A DNA stretch of 53,883 bases from Pseudomonas amygdali (GTDB taxonomy: Bacteria > Pseudomonadota > Gammaproteobacteria > Pseudomonadales > Pseudomonadaceae): the NCBI RefSeq assembly GCF_002699855.1, contig NZ_LKBW01000168.1, positions 1 through 53,883 on the forward strand. Reading direction: 5' to 3'. The translations under genes were made by a program, and so were the position numbers. This document shows, piece by piece, positions 26,946 through 36,847 of the stretch (the first letter of the stretch is position 1; each line of letters opens with the position of its first letter). The notes beneath the pieces were generated by a model, which ran no database searches, had not been told where the DNA came from, and was given only the letters and a program-made list of their open reading frames with translations.

Positions 26946-28149
26946 ATGAATCTACGCACAATCCTTATCCTTGGCTCATTGAGTGCCTTCGGCCCTCTGG
27001 CCATCGACTTCTATCTTCCTGGGTTTCCTGCCATGGCCTCGTATTTCGGGACCGACGATAAACATATTCAGTTGACCCTCGCGGCTTACTTTCTTGGGCT
27101 TTCCCTGGGACAACTGGCCTATGGTCCGGTGGCTGACCGGTTCGGTCGGCGCATTCCGCTGTTGTTCGGCGTTACCATGTTCATGCTCGCCTCGATAGCC
27201 TGCGCCTTTGCGCCAAGCCTTGAATGGCTGATTGGTGCGCGCTTCGTTCAGGCGTTGGGCGGCTGTGCCGGGATAGTGTTGTCGCGGGCAATCGTCAGTG
27301 ACAAGTGCAATGCCGTCGAGTCGGCCAAGGTCTTTTCGCAACTGATGCTGGTCATGGGCCTGGCTCCGATTCTGGCACCCATGCTTGGCGGAGTACTGGT
27401 CAGCACCTTTGGCTGGCAATCGATCTTTGTCAGCCTGGCGCTTTTCAGTGGTGCCTGCCTGGCGGCGGTTGCACTGGGGCTGCCGGAAAGCATGCCCGCC
27501 AGCACGCCTCGTCAGCCGTTGAGTGGCGCATTTCGCCAGTACGTCAACCTGCTGCAGGACCGCGTCTTCATCGGCCATGCCCTGACGGGCGGCATTGCCA
27601 TGGCCGGAATGTTCGCTTACGTCGCCGGGTCGCCGTTCGTGTTCATCAAGCTGTACGGGGTACCTGCCGAGCATTACGGCTGGCTGCTGGCTGTTCGGGA
27701 TGAACGCGGCGGGTTTCATTCTGGTCGCGCAGATCAATGCGCGTCTGCTGCGCAAGACGGGGCCGGCATTTTTGTTGTCACGAACGGTCTGGATCTATCT
27801 GACCGCGGCGCTGGTGTTGCTGGCGATCAGCTTGCTGCGCACCGAAGCGCTTTGGCCGCTGCTGGTGCCATTGTTCATTTGCGTGGCAAGCCTTGGGTGC
27901 ATCATCCCCAATGCGTCAGCCTGCGCCATGAGCGGCCAGTGGGCGCGTGCGGGCAGTGCCTCGGCGCTGCTGGGTTGTCTGCAATTCAGTGTTGCCGCCA
28001 TCGCCGCCAGCCTGGTGGGCTTGTTGCATGACGGCACGGCCACACCCATGGCGTTGGTTATCAGCCTGTGCGGTGTGCTGACGGTCGGCCTTTCGGTACT
28101 GACACGCCGTGCGCAAGGCACGCGGGATGCACAGGCGAAGCCTGTCTGA
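26946..28149 (+). pseudogene. Bcr/CflA-family drug efflux transporter, frameshifted by a 7-bp tandem duplication
   Basis: An MFS 12-helix efflux gene. The first frame gives FGPLAIDFYLPGFPAMASYF, GQLAYGPVADRFGRRIPLL and RFVQALGGCAGIVLSRAIV, all typical of Bcr/CflA, as far as EHYGWL (about codon 246). The rest continues in another frame as FGMNAAGFILVAQINARLL through TRRAQGTRDAQAKPV. At the break, CTGGCTG occurs twice in tandem (27680-27686 and 27687-27693). Removing one copy restores a single 398-residue frame of normal family length. The product as read loses the last four to five helices. The lesion is a simple replication-slippage event and could revert. Confidence 0.92.
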
Positions 28150-28160
28150 TTCGGCGCAAC

Positions 28161-28194
28161 GGTTGTGTCAGTCACGCGATGCGCTGACACAACC
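28161..28194. terminator. Bidirectional hairpin between convergent genes
   Basis: GGTTGTGTCAG-N12-CTGACACAACC, a perfect 11-bp stem, lies 11 bases after the efflux pseudogene and ten bases before the stop of the convergent dehydrogenase. No long T-run is present on either side. Confidence 0.65.
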
Positions 28195-28203
28195 ATATCG
28201 CGT

Positions 28204-29217
28204 TCAGAACCCTTCCAGTACAACCTTGCCCTTGGCCTTGCCACTTTCCAGCAGGGCATGAGCGCGGCGCAGATTCTCTGCGTTGATGCTGCCGAAGTGC
28301 TCACCAAAGGTGGTTTTCAGCGTTCCCGCGTCGATCAGATCGGCCACCCGGTTGAGCAGGTTGTGCTGTTCTATCATGTCCTCGGTTTCGAACATCGACC
28401 GCGTGTACATGAACTCCCAGTGCAGCGACAGGCTCTTGCGCTTGAGCTTCGATACATCCAGTGACTTGGGATCGTCGATCAGCGCCAGCTTGCCCTGTGG
28501 CTTGAGCGCCTCGACCAACTGGTCCAGATGCTGTTCGGTCTGGGTCAGGCTAGCCACATGGGTCACCTGGTTCAGGCCGACGCGCTTCAGTTCTTCGCTC
28601 AACGGCTTGCTGTGGTTCAGCACTTCGTGTGCGCCCAGTTCGCGGACCCAGCTTTCGGTCTCAGGCCGGGAAGCGGTGCCGATGACCTTCAGGGTGGTCA
28701 GCTGACGTGCCAACTGGGTAAGGATCGAACCTACACCGCCCGCTGCACCGACGATCAGCAGGCTGTGCGAGCCTTCGCCTTTTTGCTGAGCGATCTGCAG
28801 GCGCTCGAACAACAGCTCCCAGGCAGTGATCGCCGTCAACGGCAACGCGGCCGCATGGGCAAAGCTCAGGGTTTTCGGCATATGCCCGACAATACGCTCG
28901 TCGACCACATGCAGTTCGCTGTTGCCACCCGGCCGGGTCAGGGAGCCGGCATAGAACACCTTGTCACCCGGCTTGAACAGCGTGACCTGGCTACCCACCG
29001 CTTTCACGACACCTGTCACATCCCAGCCCAGTACCTTCGGAGCGCCGTCCTCGGGCTGGACGTTCTGGCGGATTTTGGTGTCCACCGGGTTGACGGAGAT
29101 GGCCTTGACCTCGACCAGCAGATCACGAGCGCCAGCCACCGGTTCAGGCAGTTCGATGTCCTGCAATGACAGTGCGTCGCTGATCGGCAGCGAGTGGTAA
29201 TACGCGATTGCTTTCAT
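28204..29217 (-). CDS. Zinc-type alcohol dehydrogenase-like / quinone oxidoreductase
   Basis: A 337-residue MDR-superfamily protein of the ZADH/QOR-like group, NADPH-dependent. It has the N-terminal GroES-like fold, including VKAISVNPVDTKIRQNV and LGWDVTGVVKAVGSQV. The nucleotide motif is LLIVGAAGGVGSILTQLARQ (about 150-170), and the sequence ends with GKAKGKVVLEGF. The zinc-ligand cysteines of true alcohol dehydrogenases are missing, so it is probably a quinone or enone reductase. The ATG at 29217 has GAGG six bases upstream. It is divergent from a LysR regulator that probably controls it. Confidence 0.85.
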   Translation of the reverse strand: MKAIAYYHSLPISDALSLQDIELPEPVAGARDLLVEVKAISVNPVDTKIRQNVQPEDGAPKVLGWDVTGVVKAVGSQVTLFKPGDKVFYAGSLTRPGGNSELHVVDERIVGHMPKTLSFAHAAALPLTAITAWELLFERLQIAQQKGEGSHSLLIVGAAGGVGSILTQLARQLTTLKVIGTASRPETESWVRELGAHEVLNHSKPLSEELKRVGLNQVTHVASLTQTEQHLDQLVEALKPQGKLALIDDPKSLDVSKLKRKSLSLHWEFMYTRSMFETEDMIEQHNLLNRVADLIDAGTLKTTFGEHFGSINAENLRRAHALLESGKAKGKVVLEGF

Positions 29218-29329
29218 GACGGGCCTCTTCGGGAAAAATGATGGAGAGATCATTGGCTATTTCCAGTAAAGATAAAACCCGCTAAAACGGCAGGCTCTTT
29301 CAATTTTATTTTGATAATACGAGGCATTG

Positions 29330-30253
29330 ATGTTGCGTTTTGACGACTTGCAGTTGTTCGTTCGTGCAGCGGACCTGGGCAGCCTTTCTGCCGCAGCGCG
29401 GGTGATGGACATGTCTGCGGCGGTTGCCAGCGCGGCGCTCAAACGTATTGAACGGCAATTGGGTGCGCGCTTGCTGGCACGTTCGACCCGCAGCCTTCGT
29501 CTGACTGCCGAAGGCGAGGGGTTTCTGGAGTATGCCCGCGCCGCACTGGGCAGTCTGGAAGAGGGGCGGCGCCTGCTGGCCAGCAGTCAGGACCGTTGTG
29601 AAGGCGTGTTGCAACTCTCGGCACCGTCGGATCTGGGACGTAACGTACTCTTGCCCTGGCTCGACGAATTTCAACAGCAACATCCGCAACTGACCGTGCG
29701 CCTGTTGCTGGGTGATCGTATTGCCGACCTGTTCCGCCAGCCGGTCGATGTGGCGCTGCGTTACGGCGAGCCGGAGGATTCAAGCCTGGTCGCATTGCCG
29801 GTGTTGCCTGACAACCGGCGGGTGTTGTGTGCCGCGCCGAGTTACCTGCAGCGTCATGACGAACCGCAGCAGGTTGAGCAACTGGCGCAGCATAACTGCC
29901 TGTTGTTCATGCTCGGGGACCGTGTGCATGACCGCTGGACGCTGAATGATGGCAAGCGCGAAATCAGCCTGACGGTCAGCGGCAACCGGTTCAGTGACGA
30001 CGCAGATGTAGTGCGCCGCTGGGCAGTAGCGGGCGAAGGTGTGGCGTACAAATCCTGGCTGGACGTCGCCGCAGATGTACGGGCCGGGCACCTGAAAGTA
30101 TTGATGCCAGATTTGATCGGCGAGCGAGCGCCGCTGGACCTGTTATGCGCGCACCGGGCGCAGCTCAGCAAGCCGGTCATTCTGTTGCTGGAAATGCTCA
30201 GGTCACGTTGTAAGCAACAGGCTGTAGGTCCGTCGCCCGTTGGTTTGTTTTAA
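29330..30253 (+). CDS. LysR-family transcriptional regulator
   Basis: 307 residues. The N-terminal winged helix is LRFDDLQLFVRAADLGSLSAAARVMDMSAAVASAALKRIERQLGARLL. The C-terminal effector domain starts about residue 90 (GVLQLSAPSDLGRNVLLPWLDEF) and resembles the CrgA/DhcR-like group. ATG at 29330 is preferred to a TTG one codon upstream. It lies 112 bp from the divergent dehydrogenase gene, its likely target. Effector not known. Confidence 0.9.
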   Translation: MLRFDDLQLFVRAADLGSLSAAARVMDMSAAVASAALKRIERQLGARLLARSTRSLRLTAEGEGFLEYARAALGSLEEGRRLLASSQDRCEGVLQLSAPSDLGRNVLLPWLDEFQQQHPQLTVRLLLGDRIADLFRQPVDVALRYGEPEDSSLVALPVLPDNRRVLCAAPSYLQRHDEPQQVEQLAQHNCLLFMLGDRVHDRWTLNDGKREISLTVSGNRFSDDADVVRRWAVAGEGVAYKSWLDVAADVRAGHLKVLMPDLIGERAPLDLLCAHRAQLSKPVILLLEMLRSRCKQQAVGPSPVGLF

Positions 30254-30689
30254 TAGCCACGTCCGGGTAGGAAATAACCTTCGGAAGTGTCGGAAAATAT
30301 AATATTTGAAAGTGTTTCAACGGTGCAAAGTTTCAACTCTCAGGCGAAGTTAAAACTGACTGTTGTTGAGTGGTTTTGGCGTTTTTGTCATGGGTATTAC
30401 GCTTGTTTTTTCAATCTCTTTTTGAAGTAATGGTCGAAACCCCTTTGCTAGAGGGGGGTCGCCGTTAAGGCAGGAAGATCTTCCTGCCGATCGGGCGAGA
30501 GAGAAACGTGGTTTTTTTCGAGCTGTTGTACAACAACAGTTTGTACGAATCGTTTTTCGCCCACTGGGGCCGAAGGGCATAGAGTTTATACTTGTCATTT
30601 CATATAAGAACCACGTTCAACTCTACCGAGGCGTGATTGCTTTCACCCAGTCATCACGATAGATGAATGTTTCAACAGGGAGTGAACAC
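30254..30689. other. AT-rich intergenic stretch with three perfect palindromes
   Basis: 436 bp without a believable gene; the only short open frames have no family resemblance or good start. It is clearly more AT-rich than its surroundings. Three perfect palindromes are present: TTGAAA-gtg-TTTCAA (30306-30320), GGCAGGAAGATCTTCCTGCC (30469-30488) and CTGTTGT-aca-ACAACAG (30523-30539). A T-run (30512-30518) and GTTTATACTTG are also seen. It may hold the promoter and operators of the ArsR-like gene or a small RNA. Confidence 0.6.
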
Positions 30690-31382
30690 ATGGAATACGG
30701 ACCTTGCATCAGCCAGATCGCAACATTGCTGGCCGACCCCAAGCGCAGCGCAATGATCTGGGCACTGATGGATGGTACTGCTCGTCCTGCCGATGAGTTG
30801 GCGATTTTGGCGGGACTCTCGACTTCTTCTGCAGGCGCGCACCTGGCGCGTCTGACCAGCGGCGGTTTGTTGAAACAGGAGGCGCGGGGTCGCAAGCGCT
30901 TCTTTCGCCTCGCCGCGCCGGAAGTGGGGGCCGCTGTAGAAGCTCTGGCCTGTGCCTCGCTGGCCAGTGCCGAACAGATCAGCCGCAGGTTTGCTCAGCC
31001 TATGCCGCCGTTGCCGCTACGCCGTGCAAGAATCTGCTCCGATCATCTGGGCGGCGAAATGGCCGCCGAGCTTTATCAGCGCCTTCTGGAAGCGGGCTGG
31101 ATAGAACAGCAAGAGAAGCGTGTCGAGGTCACGAGCAAGGGTGTGGCCAGTTTTGCCGAGCGCGGTATTTACATACCGGCGCTGGCACAGCGCAAGCGTG
31201 AAACGGTATGTGCCTGCCCGAAATGGAATGATCGCAACCCGCACCTGGGCGGCGCGCTGGGGGCAGGGCTACTGCAGTTATTCTTTCAAATGGGCTGGCT
31301 GCGCACCACCGAGGAGCCCAGCACCTTGCAGGTCTCCTCCAGTGGGCAGCGGGAAATAAGCAAGATCGCGGCGGCGGCCTGA
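30690..31382 (+). CDS. ArsR-like winged-helix regulator
   Basis: 230 residues. The N-terminal 90 residues are a winged helix: ISQIATLLADPKRSAMIWALMDGTARPADELAILAGLSTSSAGAHLARLTSGGLLKQEARGRKRFFRL, typical of ArsR/SmtB members. The C-terminal 140 residues include a second helix-turn-helix-like region (GGEMAAELYQRLLEAGWIEQQEKRVEVTSKGVASF) and a Cys pair VCACPKW that might bind metal or sense redox state. The ATG at 30690 has GGGAG seven bases upstream. No neighbouring target is obvious. Confidence 0.8.
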   Translation: MEYGPCISQIATLLADPKRSAMIWALMDGTARPADELAILAGLSTSSAGAHLARLTSGGLLKQEARGRKRFFRLAAPEVGAAVEALACASLASAEQISRRFAQPMPPLPLRRARICSDHLGGEMAAELYQRLLEAGWIEQQEKRVEVTSKGVASFAERGIYIPALAQRKRETVCACPKWNDRNPHLGGALGAGLLQLFFQMGWLRTTEEPSTLQVSSSGQREISKIAAAA

Positions 31383-31429
31383 CGGGAACCGCAGGTGTGG
31401 CCCACCCCACCACTATCGTGCTTTTGCAT

Positions 31430-31600
31430 GCAGTTCCAGACGCTTCGCGTCCTCTTGCGACGCAGAGTGTCGCGAAAGGCATTTCCACGCGAAGCGTTAG
31501 GAACGATGGATGTGCATGCCCGCCCCACCACTATCGTGCCAACGCTCCGCGTTGGTATGCAGTTCCGGACGCTTTGCGTCCTCTGCGACGCAGAGCATGA
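31430..31600. repeat. Double-hairpin repeat cluster (copies 4a-4c)
   Basis: Several copies are run together. A forward unit GCGACGC-aga-GTGTCGC followed by TTCCACGC-GAAGCGTTAGGAACGAT occupies about 31457-31507. A reversed unit starting ATCGTGCC-AACGC-tcc-GCGTT occupies about 31532-31580, and there are partial GGACGC/GCGTCC arms on both sides. The phrase CCACCACTATCGTGC occurs twice (about 31408 and 31524). The cluster fills the gap between the ArsR-like gene and the adenosine deaminase gene. Confidence 0.75.
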
Positions 31601-31632
31601 GCAGCGATGGATGTAACTCGCTCAATCCCTCT

Positions 31633-32595
<963 letters not shown>

Positions 32596-32664
32596 TCATC
32601 AGGTGCAGATCGCGGGCATTCTACAGATGCACGTCGCTGCGCAGGGTAAAACCTGACCGAACGT

Positions 32665-33629
32665 TCAACTTGCCTCCTGATCGCGGCGGTAAGCATAGGT
32701 ATCAGCAAAGCGCGACAGCAGAAACTCGGCGCAGGTGGTAACAGGATAGCGCGCTGGCTGGCTTTCGCTCTGGCAACCGGGCAGGCATTCAATACGCGTG
32801 TCGGGATGCGGTTCGGCGAAAAACGGCATCGAATAGCGGTCGACGCCAAGCGGGCTGATAACCCGGTGCGGCGTGGACAGATAACGGTCGTTGCTCCAGC
32901 GCGCCATCATGTCGCCGAGATTGACCACGAACGTACCGTCAATCGGCAGTGCGTCGATCCATTCGCCCCGCACGTCGCGTACCTGCAAGCCGCCCGCCGT
33001 GTCCTGATACAACAGGGTGATGCAGCCATAATCGGTATGCGCGCCTGCGCCTTGTTGCTCGGCCGAGGTCGCCGTATCACGCGGTGGGTAATGAATCATG
33101 CGCAGCACGCTGACCGGGTCCTTGAAGCGCTGATCGAAGAAATCGCGTTCGGTGCCCAGCGCGAGGGTCATGGCGCGCAGCAGGGTTTGCGCCAATGCCT
33201 GCATGTCCAGGTAATGCTGTTCCATCAGGCTTTCCCAGCCGGGAATGTCCGGGTGCCGATTGGGCCCGCGCAATGGTTTGCCAGCCAGCACGTCGGGATG
33301 GCCTGCCTCCAGATGCAGGCCCATGTCGAAGGTTTCCTTCAGGTCGCTCGGCAGGCTGGGGTCCAGTTGCTCTGTAGCGATGGCACCGTAGCCGCGATGA
33401 TGGGTGCTTTGCGTGATGTCGATGATGAGCTTTCGGCTGCCGGACGAGCGAAAAAGTCTTTGGCTGCCGATTGCACCTGCTCGATGCGTTGCGCGCTGAT
33501 CGGGTGGCCCTTGATATAAAAGAAACCCCATTGCCGACAGGCACTGTCGATCTGCCGGGCGACATTCTGCCAGGCCTCAAGGTCGGTGCCGTAGAGCGGG
33601 GCTATGTCGATGACGGGAAGCTGGTCCAT
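32665..33629 (-). pseudogene. Isopenicillin N synthase-like 2OG-Fe(II) oxygenase, frameshifted
   Basis: The first 66 codons (MDQLPVIDIAPLYGTDLEAW through AAKDFFARPAAE) are the N-terminal domain of 2OG-Fe(II) oxygenases. The body follows in another frame: KLIIDITQSTHHRGYG, ETFDMGLHLEAGHPDVLAGK, GAHTDYGCITLLYQD (metal His and Asp), LSTPHRVISP (third metal His), and DRYSMPFFAEP (2-oxoglutarate-binding Arg). On the coding strand GCCGAAAGCTC would need one more A in the A-run (33431-33433) to join them, giving 321 residues. In P. aeruginosa the homologue (PA0147) also lies beside an adenosine deaminase. Purine oxidation is a guess from context. Confidence 0.9.
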
Positions 33630-33704
33630 TAACGGTCCTGGAAATCATGTGGTGTTCGCTGTCGATGAGCGTGCCCGCCGAAGCAGGCACGAGACGCCAG
33701 GCGG

Positions 33705-34799
33705 TTATTTAGGCAGTTCGGCCTTGATCCCTTCGACGTAATAGTTCATCGACGCCAGCTCAGCGTTGGTTGCAACCACGCCGTCAGCAATTTTCACGGT
33801 ACCGTTCTGGTCCTTGATCGGCCCGGTGAACGGATGGAATTCGCCGCTTTCGATGCTGGCGATGATCTTCTGCGCCTCAGCCTTCACATCAGCAGGTACC
33901 ACGTCGCTGATTGGCAACTCGACCGTACCCTCTTTCAGGCCGCCCCAGTAATCCTGTGGTTTCCAGGTGCCTGCGATGGCACCCTCGGCGGCCTGAATGT
34001 AATGCGGGCCCCAGTTGTTGACGATGGAAGCCAGTACCGCTTTCGGCCCGAAGTGCGCCATGTCCGAAGCGTAGCCGACTGCATAGACGCCACGACGCTC
34101 GGCGGTCTGGATCGGCGCAGGGCTGTCGGTGTGCTGGAAGACCACATCAACGCCCTGATCGATGAGTGCGTTGGCAGCATCGGCTTCCTTGCCCGGATCG
34201 AACCAGGAGTTGACCCACACCACTTTTATCTCGGTGCCCGGGTTGTATTTGTTCAGCGCCAGCTGGATGGCGTCGATGTCACGCAGCACTTCAGGGATCG
34301 GGAATGAAGCGACATAACCGATTTTCTTGGTCTTGGTCATTTTCGCGGCGATGTAACCGCTCACGTAACGACCCTCATAGGTGCGGGCCAGATACGTGCC
34401 CATGTTCTTGTCCTGCTTGTAGCCGGTCGCGTGCTCGAATTTCACCTTGGGGAATTGCTTGGCGACTTTCAGCGTGGGGTTCATGTAGCCGAACGAGGTA
34501 CTGAAAATCAGGTCGTAACCGCCCTTGGCCATGTTGCGGATAACCCGCTCGGCGTCCGCGCCCTCCGGCACGTTTTCCACGTAGCTGCTGGTCACCTTGT
34601 CACCCAGCGCCTTGACCATCGCCTGACGGCCCTGTTCATGCTGATAGGTCCAGCCGTGGTCGCCGATGGGGCCGATGTAGACGAATCCGACTTTCAGCGG
34701 ATCGGCTGCCGAGGCGAGCAGGCTGGAGCCGATGCCGACAACGGCGGCCATGGCACACAGCAGTTTTTTCAGAGGACGACGTGGGTTGGTCAGGTGCAT
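33705..34799 (-). CDS. BMP-family ABC transporter substrate-binding protein
   Basis: 364 residues with a signal peptide (about 1-30, ending ASA) and no lipobox Cys, so a free periplasmic binding protein. Family features: KVGFVYIGPIGDHGWTYQHEQGRQAM, ENVPEGADAERVIRNMAKGGYDLIFSTSFGYMNP, AIQLALNKYNPGTEIKVVWVNSWFDPGKE, and YWGGLKEGTVEL. BMP proteins bind nucleosides or purines. Its permease and ATPase genes are 8-11 kb away (42.6-46.2 kb), an unusual separation. The ATG at 34799 follows AAGGAG by nine bases. Confidence 0.9.
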   Translation of the reverse strand: MHLTNPRRPLKKLLCAMAAVVGIGSSLLASAADPLKVGFVYIGPIGDHGWTYQHEQGRQAMVKALGDKVTSSYVENVPEGADAERVIRNMAKGGYDLIFSTSFGYMNPTLKVAKQFPKVKFEHATGYKQDKNMGTYLARTYEGRYVSGYIAAKMTKTKKIGYVASFPIPEVLRDIDAIQLALNKYNPGTEIKVVWVNSWFDPGKEADAANALIDQGVDVVFQHTDSPAPIQTAERRGVYAVGYASDMAHFGPKAVLASIVNNWGPHYIQAAEGAIAGTWKPQDYWGGLKEGTVELPISDVVPADVKAEAQKIIASIESGEFHPFTGPIKDQNGTVKIADGVVATNAELASMNYYVEGIKAELPK

Positions 34800-34913
34800 C
34801 GGGTCTAGCTCCTTGCGGTCTTGTTGGAGTGCATGCCCGAGCAATGCAAATAACTGACCAACAGGACAACTTACGATGCTGGCGTGCTTCACCCTGTAGC
34901 AATAGTGCGTGTG

Positions 34914-35003
34914 TAGGAGCGGACTTGTCCGCGAAGGAGGTCGTTCAGACGATGCATTTTCGGAGAATATGCCGACCCTTTCGCGAACAAGTTCGCTCCC
35001 ACG
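34914..35003. repeat. REP inverted pair, diverged arms
   Basis: Arms 34914-34936 (GTAGGAGCGGACTTGTCC...) and 34981-35003 (...AAGTTCGCTCCCAC) are near-complementary REP variants with 44 bp between them. Spacing equals that of the pair at 23298-23387. The pair lies upstream of the BMP gene and downstream of the iron-transport operon. Confidence 0.9.
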
Positions 35004-35082
35004 GCCTTCGGCCAGAATCTAAAACAGACCTGTGTGTAACGCGTAGTGCAGCGAGAAGGTGCAGGTGCGGTGGGCTGCGCCG

Positions 35083-35874
35083 CTAACTGGTGCAGCGCGT
35101 GCTGCGCTCGACAATGCACATTGGCGTACCGGCCACGGGTTCGCGCATGATCTGCACCTGCACATCGAACACCTGGCAGACCAGCTCGGCTGTCAGCACC
35201 TCGCCCGGCGCGCCGCAGGTCACCAGACGTCCACCCTGCATGACCGCCAGATGGTCGGCATAGCGACAGGCCTGATTGATGTCGTGCAGCACGGTAATCA
35301 CGGTTTTGCCTTCGGCGCTGAGTTCGCGCATCAGGTCCAGCAGTTCGACCTGATGGCTGATGTCCAGATAGGTGGTCGGCTCGTCGAGCAGGACGATGGC
35401 CGCGTCCTGCGCAAGGATCATCGCCAGCCACGCTCGTTGGCGCTGCCCGCCGGAAAGGTCGGACAGCGGCCGGTCGGCCAGGGTTTCCAGCTCCATGCGT
35501 TGCAGCGCCTGTTCGACACTGTGCTGATCGGCCCCGCTCAAGCGTCCCCACAGACTGTTGTGCGGGCTGCGACCGTAAGCCACCAGTTGACGCACACTGA
35601 CGCCTTCTGGAATGGGCAGCACTTGCGGCAGAAAAGCCACCTTGCGGGCCAGCTCTTTGGCGGAGAGCTGGCTATAGGCTTTGCCGTCCAGGCTGAGGCT
35701 GCCCGATTGCGGGGTGAGAATCCGTGCAAACGCTTTGAGCAGTGTGGATTTGCCGCAACCGTTGGGGCCGATCAGCGCGGTGACCTGCGCAGGCGGCGGG
35801 CTGAATGACAGGTCTTGCACGATCCGCGTTGCGCCATAGCCGATGTCGAGTTGCTGCGCCTTCAGAATACTCAT
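35083..35874 (-). CDS. Ferric-citrate/siderophore ABC transporter ATPase (FecE-like)
   Basis: 263 residues: ABC ATPase with Walker A GPNGCGKST (about 36-44), a Q-loop FLPQVL, signature LSGGQRQRAWLAM, Walker B AIVLLDEPTTYLD, and H-loop VITVLHDINQA. It powers import of ferric chelates, haem or cobalamin through the two adjacent FecCD-type permeases. The ATG at 35874 is four bases after the permease stop, so the operon fecB-C-D-E-like is continuous. Confidence 0.92.
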   Translation of the reverse strand: MSILKAQQLDIGYGATRIVQDLSFSPPPAQVTALIGPNGCGKSTLLKAFARILTPQSGSLSLDGKAYSQLSAKELARKVAFLPQVLPIPEGVSVRQLVAYGRSPHNSLWGRLSGADQHSVEQALQRMELETLADRPLSDLSGGQRQRAWLAMILAQDAAIVLLDEPTTYLDISHQVELLDLMRELSAEGKTVITVLHDINQACRYADHLAVMQGGRLVTCGAPGEVLTAELVCQVFDVQVQIMREPVAGTPMCIVERSTRCTS

Positions 35875-35878
35875 GGGA

Positions 35879-36847
35879 TCAACCTTTGAATCGGGCCAGC
35901 AGCCAGAGGAAATACGGAGCGCCAATCACCGCCGTGAGAATACCGGCGGGGATCTCGCTGGGTGCGATCAATGTGCGCCCCAGCGTATCGGCCAGCACCA
36001 GCAATAACGCGCCCAATACCATGGAGGCGGGCAGCAGGTATTGATGATGACCGCCGACCAGACGGCGTGCCATGTGTGGCGCGACCAGCCCGACAAAACT
36101 CACCGGTCCGATGATGCCCACGCCCAGGCTGGTCAACAGCACGGCACTGCTCATCGCCAGCCAGCGCGTACGTTTGAGCCCGGTACCCAGGCTCTGCGCT
36201 GCTTCATCGCCCAGGCCGATCAGGTTCAGCGGTTTGGCCAGCACCAAGCTGAGCGGGATCAGCAGCAGAAGCGGCGAGGCCAGCAACACATGGTGCCAGT
36301 TACGGCTCCACAAACTGCCGGTCAGGGCCAGCAGGGCGGTATTGATATCCAGCGGGTTGGACAGAATCAGAAATTCGGTGATGCTCGACAGCGTCACGGC
36401 AATCGCTACCCCGGAGAGCGCGAAACGCACGCCGGAAAACTGCACGCCGGTGTTGTACAACGCCATCAGCAATGCCCCCGCTGCACCGCCCAGACACGCC
36501 ACAAACGGCAGCGTGGCCACCGGCAATTGCGGCAGGCCGATAATCGCGATGGTCAGCGCCAGCCCTGCGCCCTGGGTCACGCCAAGAATTTCCGGCGAGG
36601 CCAGCGGGTTGCGAATCACACCTTGCACGATGGCACCCGCCAGGCCGAACGCGCAGCCGGTCATGATTGCGATCAGTCCGCGTGACAGGCGGTGATTCCA
36701 GACTTCGAAGTCCTTGCTGTCGTGGGCGATCAGATGATCAAGCACCGCGCCGGGCGTCAGCCAGACGGTGCCCGCGCTGAGGCTCAACAGCAGGGCCAGT
36801 ACCAGTAACACAATCAGCAACAACAGCCGTGAGCGGGACTGGTTCAT
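35879..36847 (-). CDS. FecCD-family iron-chelate permease
   Basis: 322 residues, about nine to ten membrane helices. Family motifs are VWNHRLSRGLIAIMTGCAFGLAGAIVQGVIRNPLASPEILGVTQGAG, RWLAMSSAVLLTSLGVGIIGPVSFVGLVAPHMARRLVGG (ATPase-coupling loop) and ADTLGRTLIAPSEIPAGILTAVIGAPYFLWLL. It forms a heterodimer with the gene upstream, which it overlaps by four bases (ATGA). Confidence 0.92.
   Translation of the reverse strand: MNQSRSRLLLLIVLLVLALLLSLSAGTVWLTPGAVLDHLIAHDSKDFEVWNHRLSRGLIAIMTGCAFGLAGAIVQGVIRNPLASPEILGVTQGAGLALTIAIIGLPQLPVATLPFVACLGGAAGALLMALYNTGVQFSGVRFALSGVAIAVTLSSITEFLILSNPLDINTALLALTGSLWSRNWHHVLLASPLLLLIPLSLVLAKPLNLIGLGDEAAQSLGTGLKRTRWLAMSSAVLLTSLGVGIIGPVSFVGLVAPHMARRLVGGHHQYLLPASMVLGALLLVLADTLGRTLIAPSEIPAGILTAVIGAPYFLWLLARFKG

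Noticed and set aside
26952..28031. First frame of the Bcr gene as a complete 361-residue protein
   Set aside because: After about codon 247 the frame loses all membrane character and family similarity; the true continuation is in the other frame.
30350..30598. 82-codon minus-strand open frame in the palindrome-rich spacer
   Set aside because: No family resemblance, odd composition, and no convincing start signal; the palindromes run through it.
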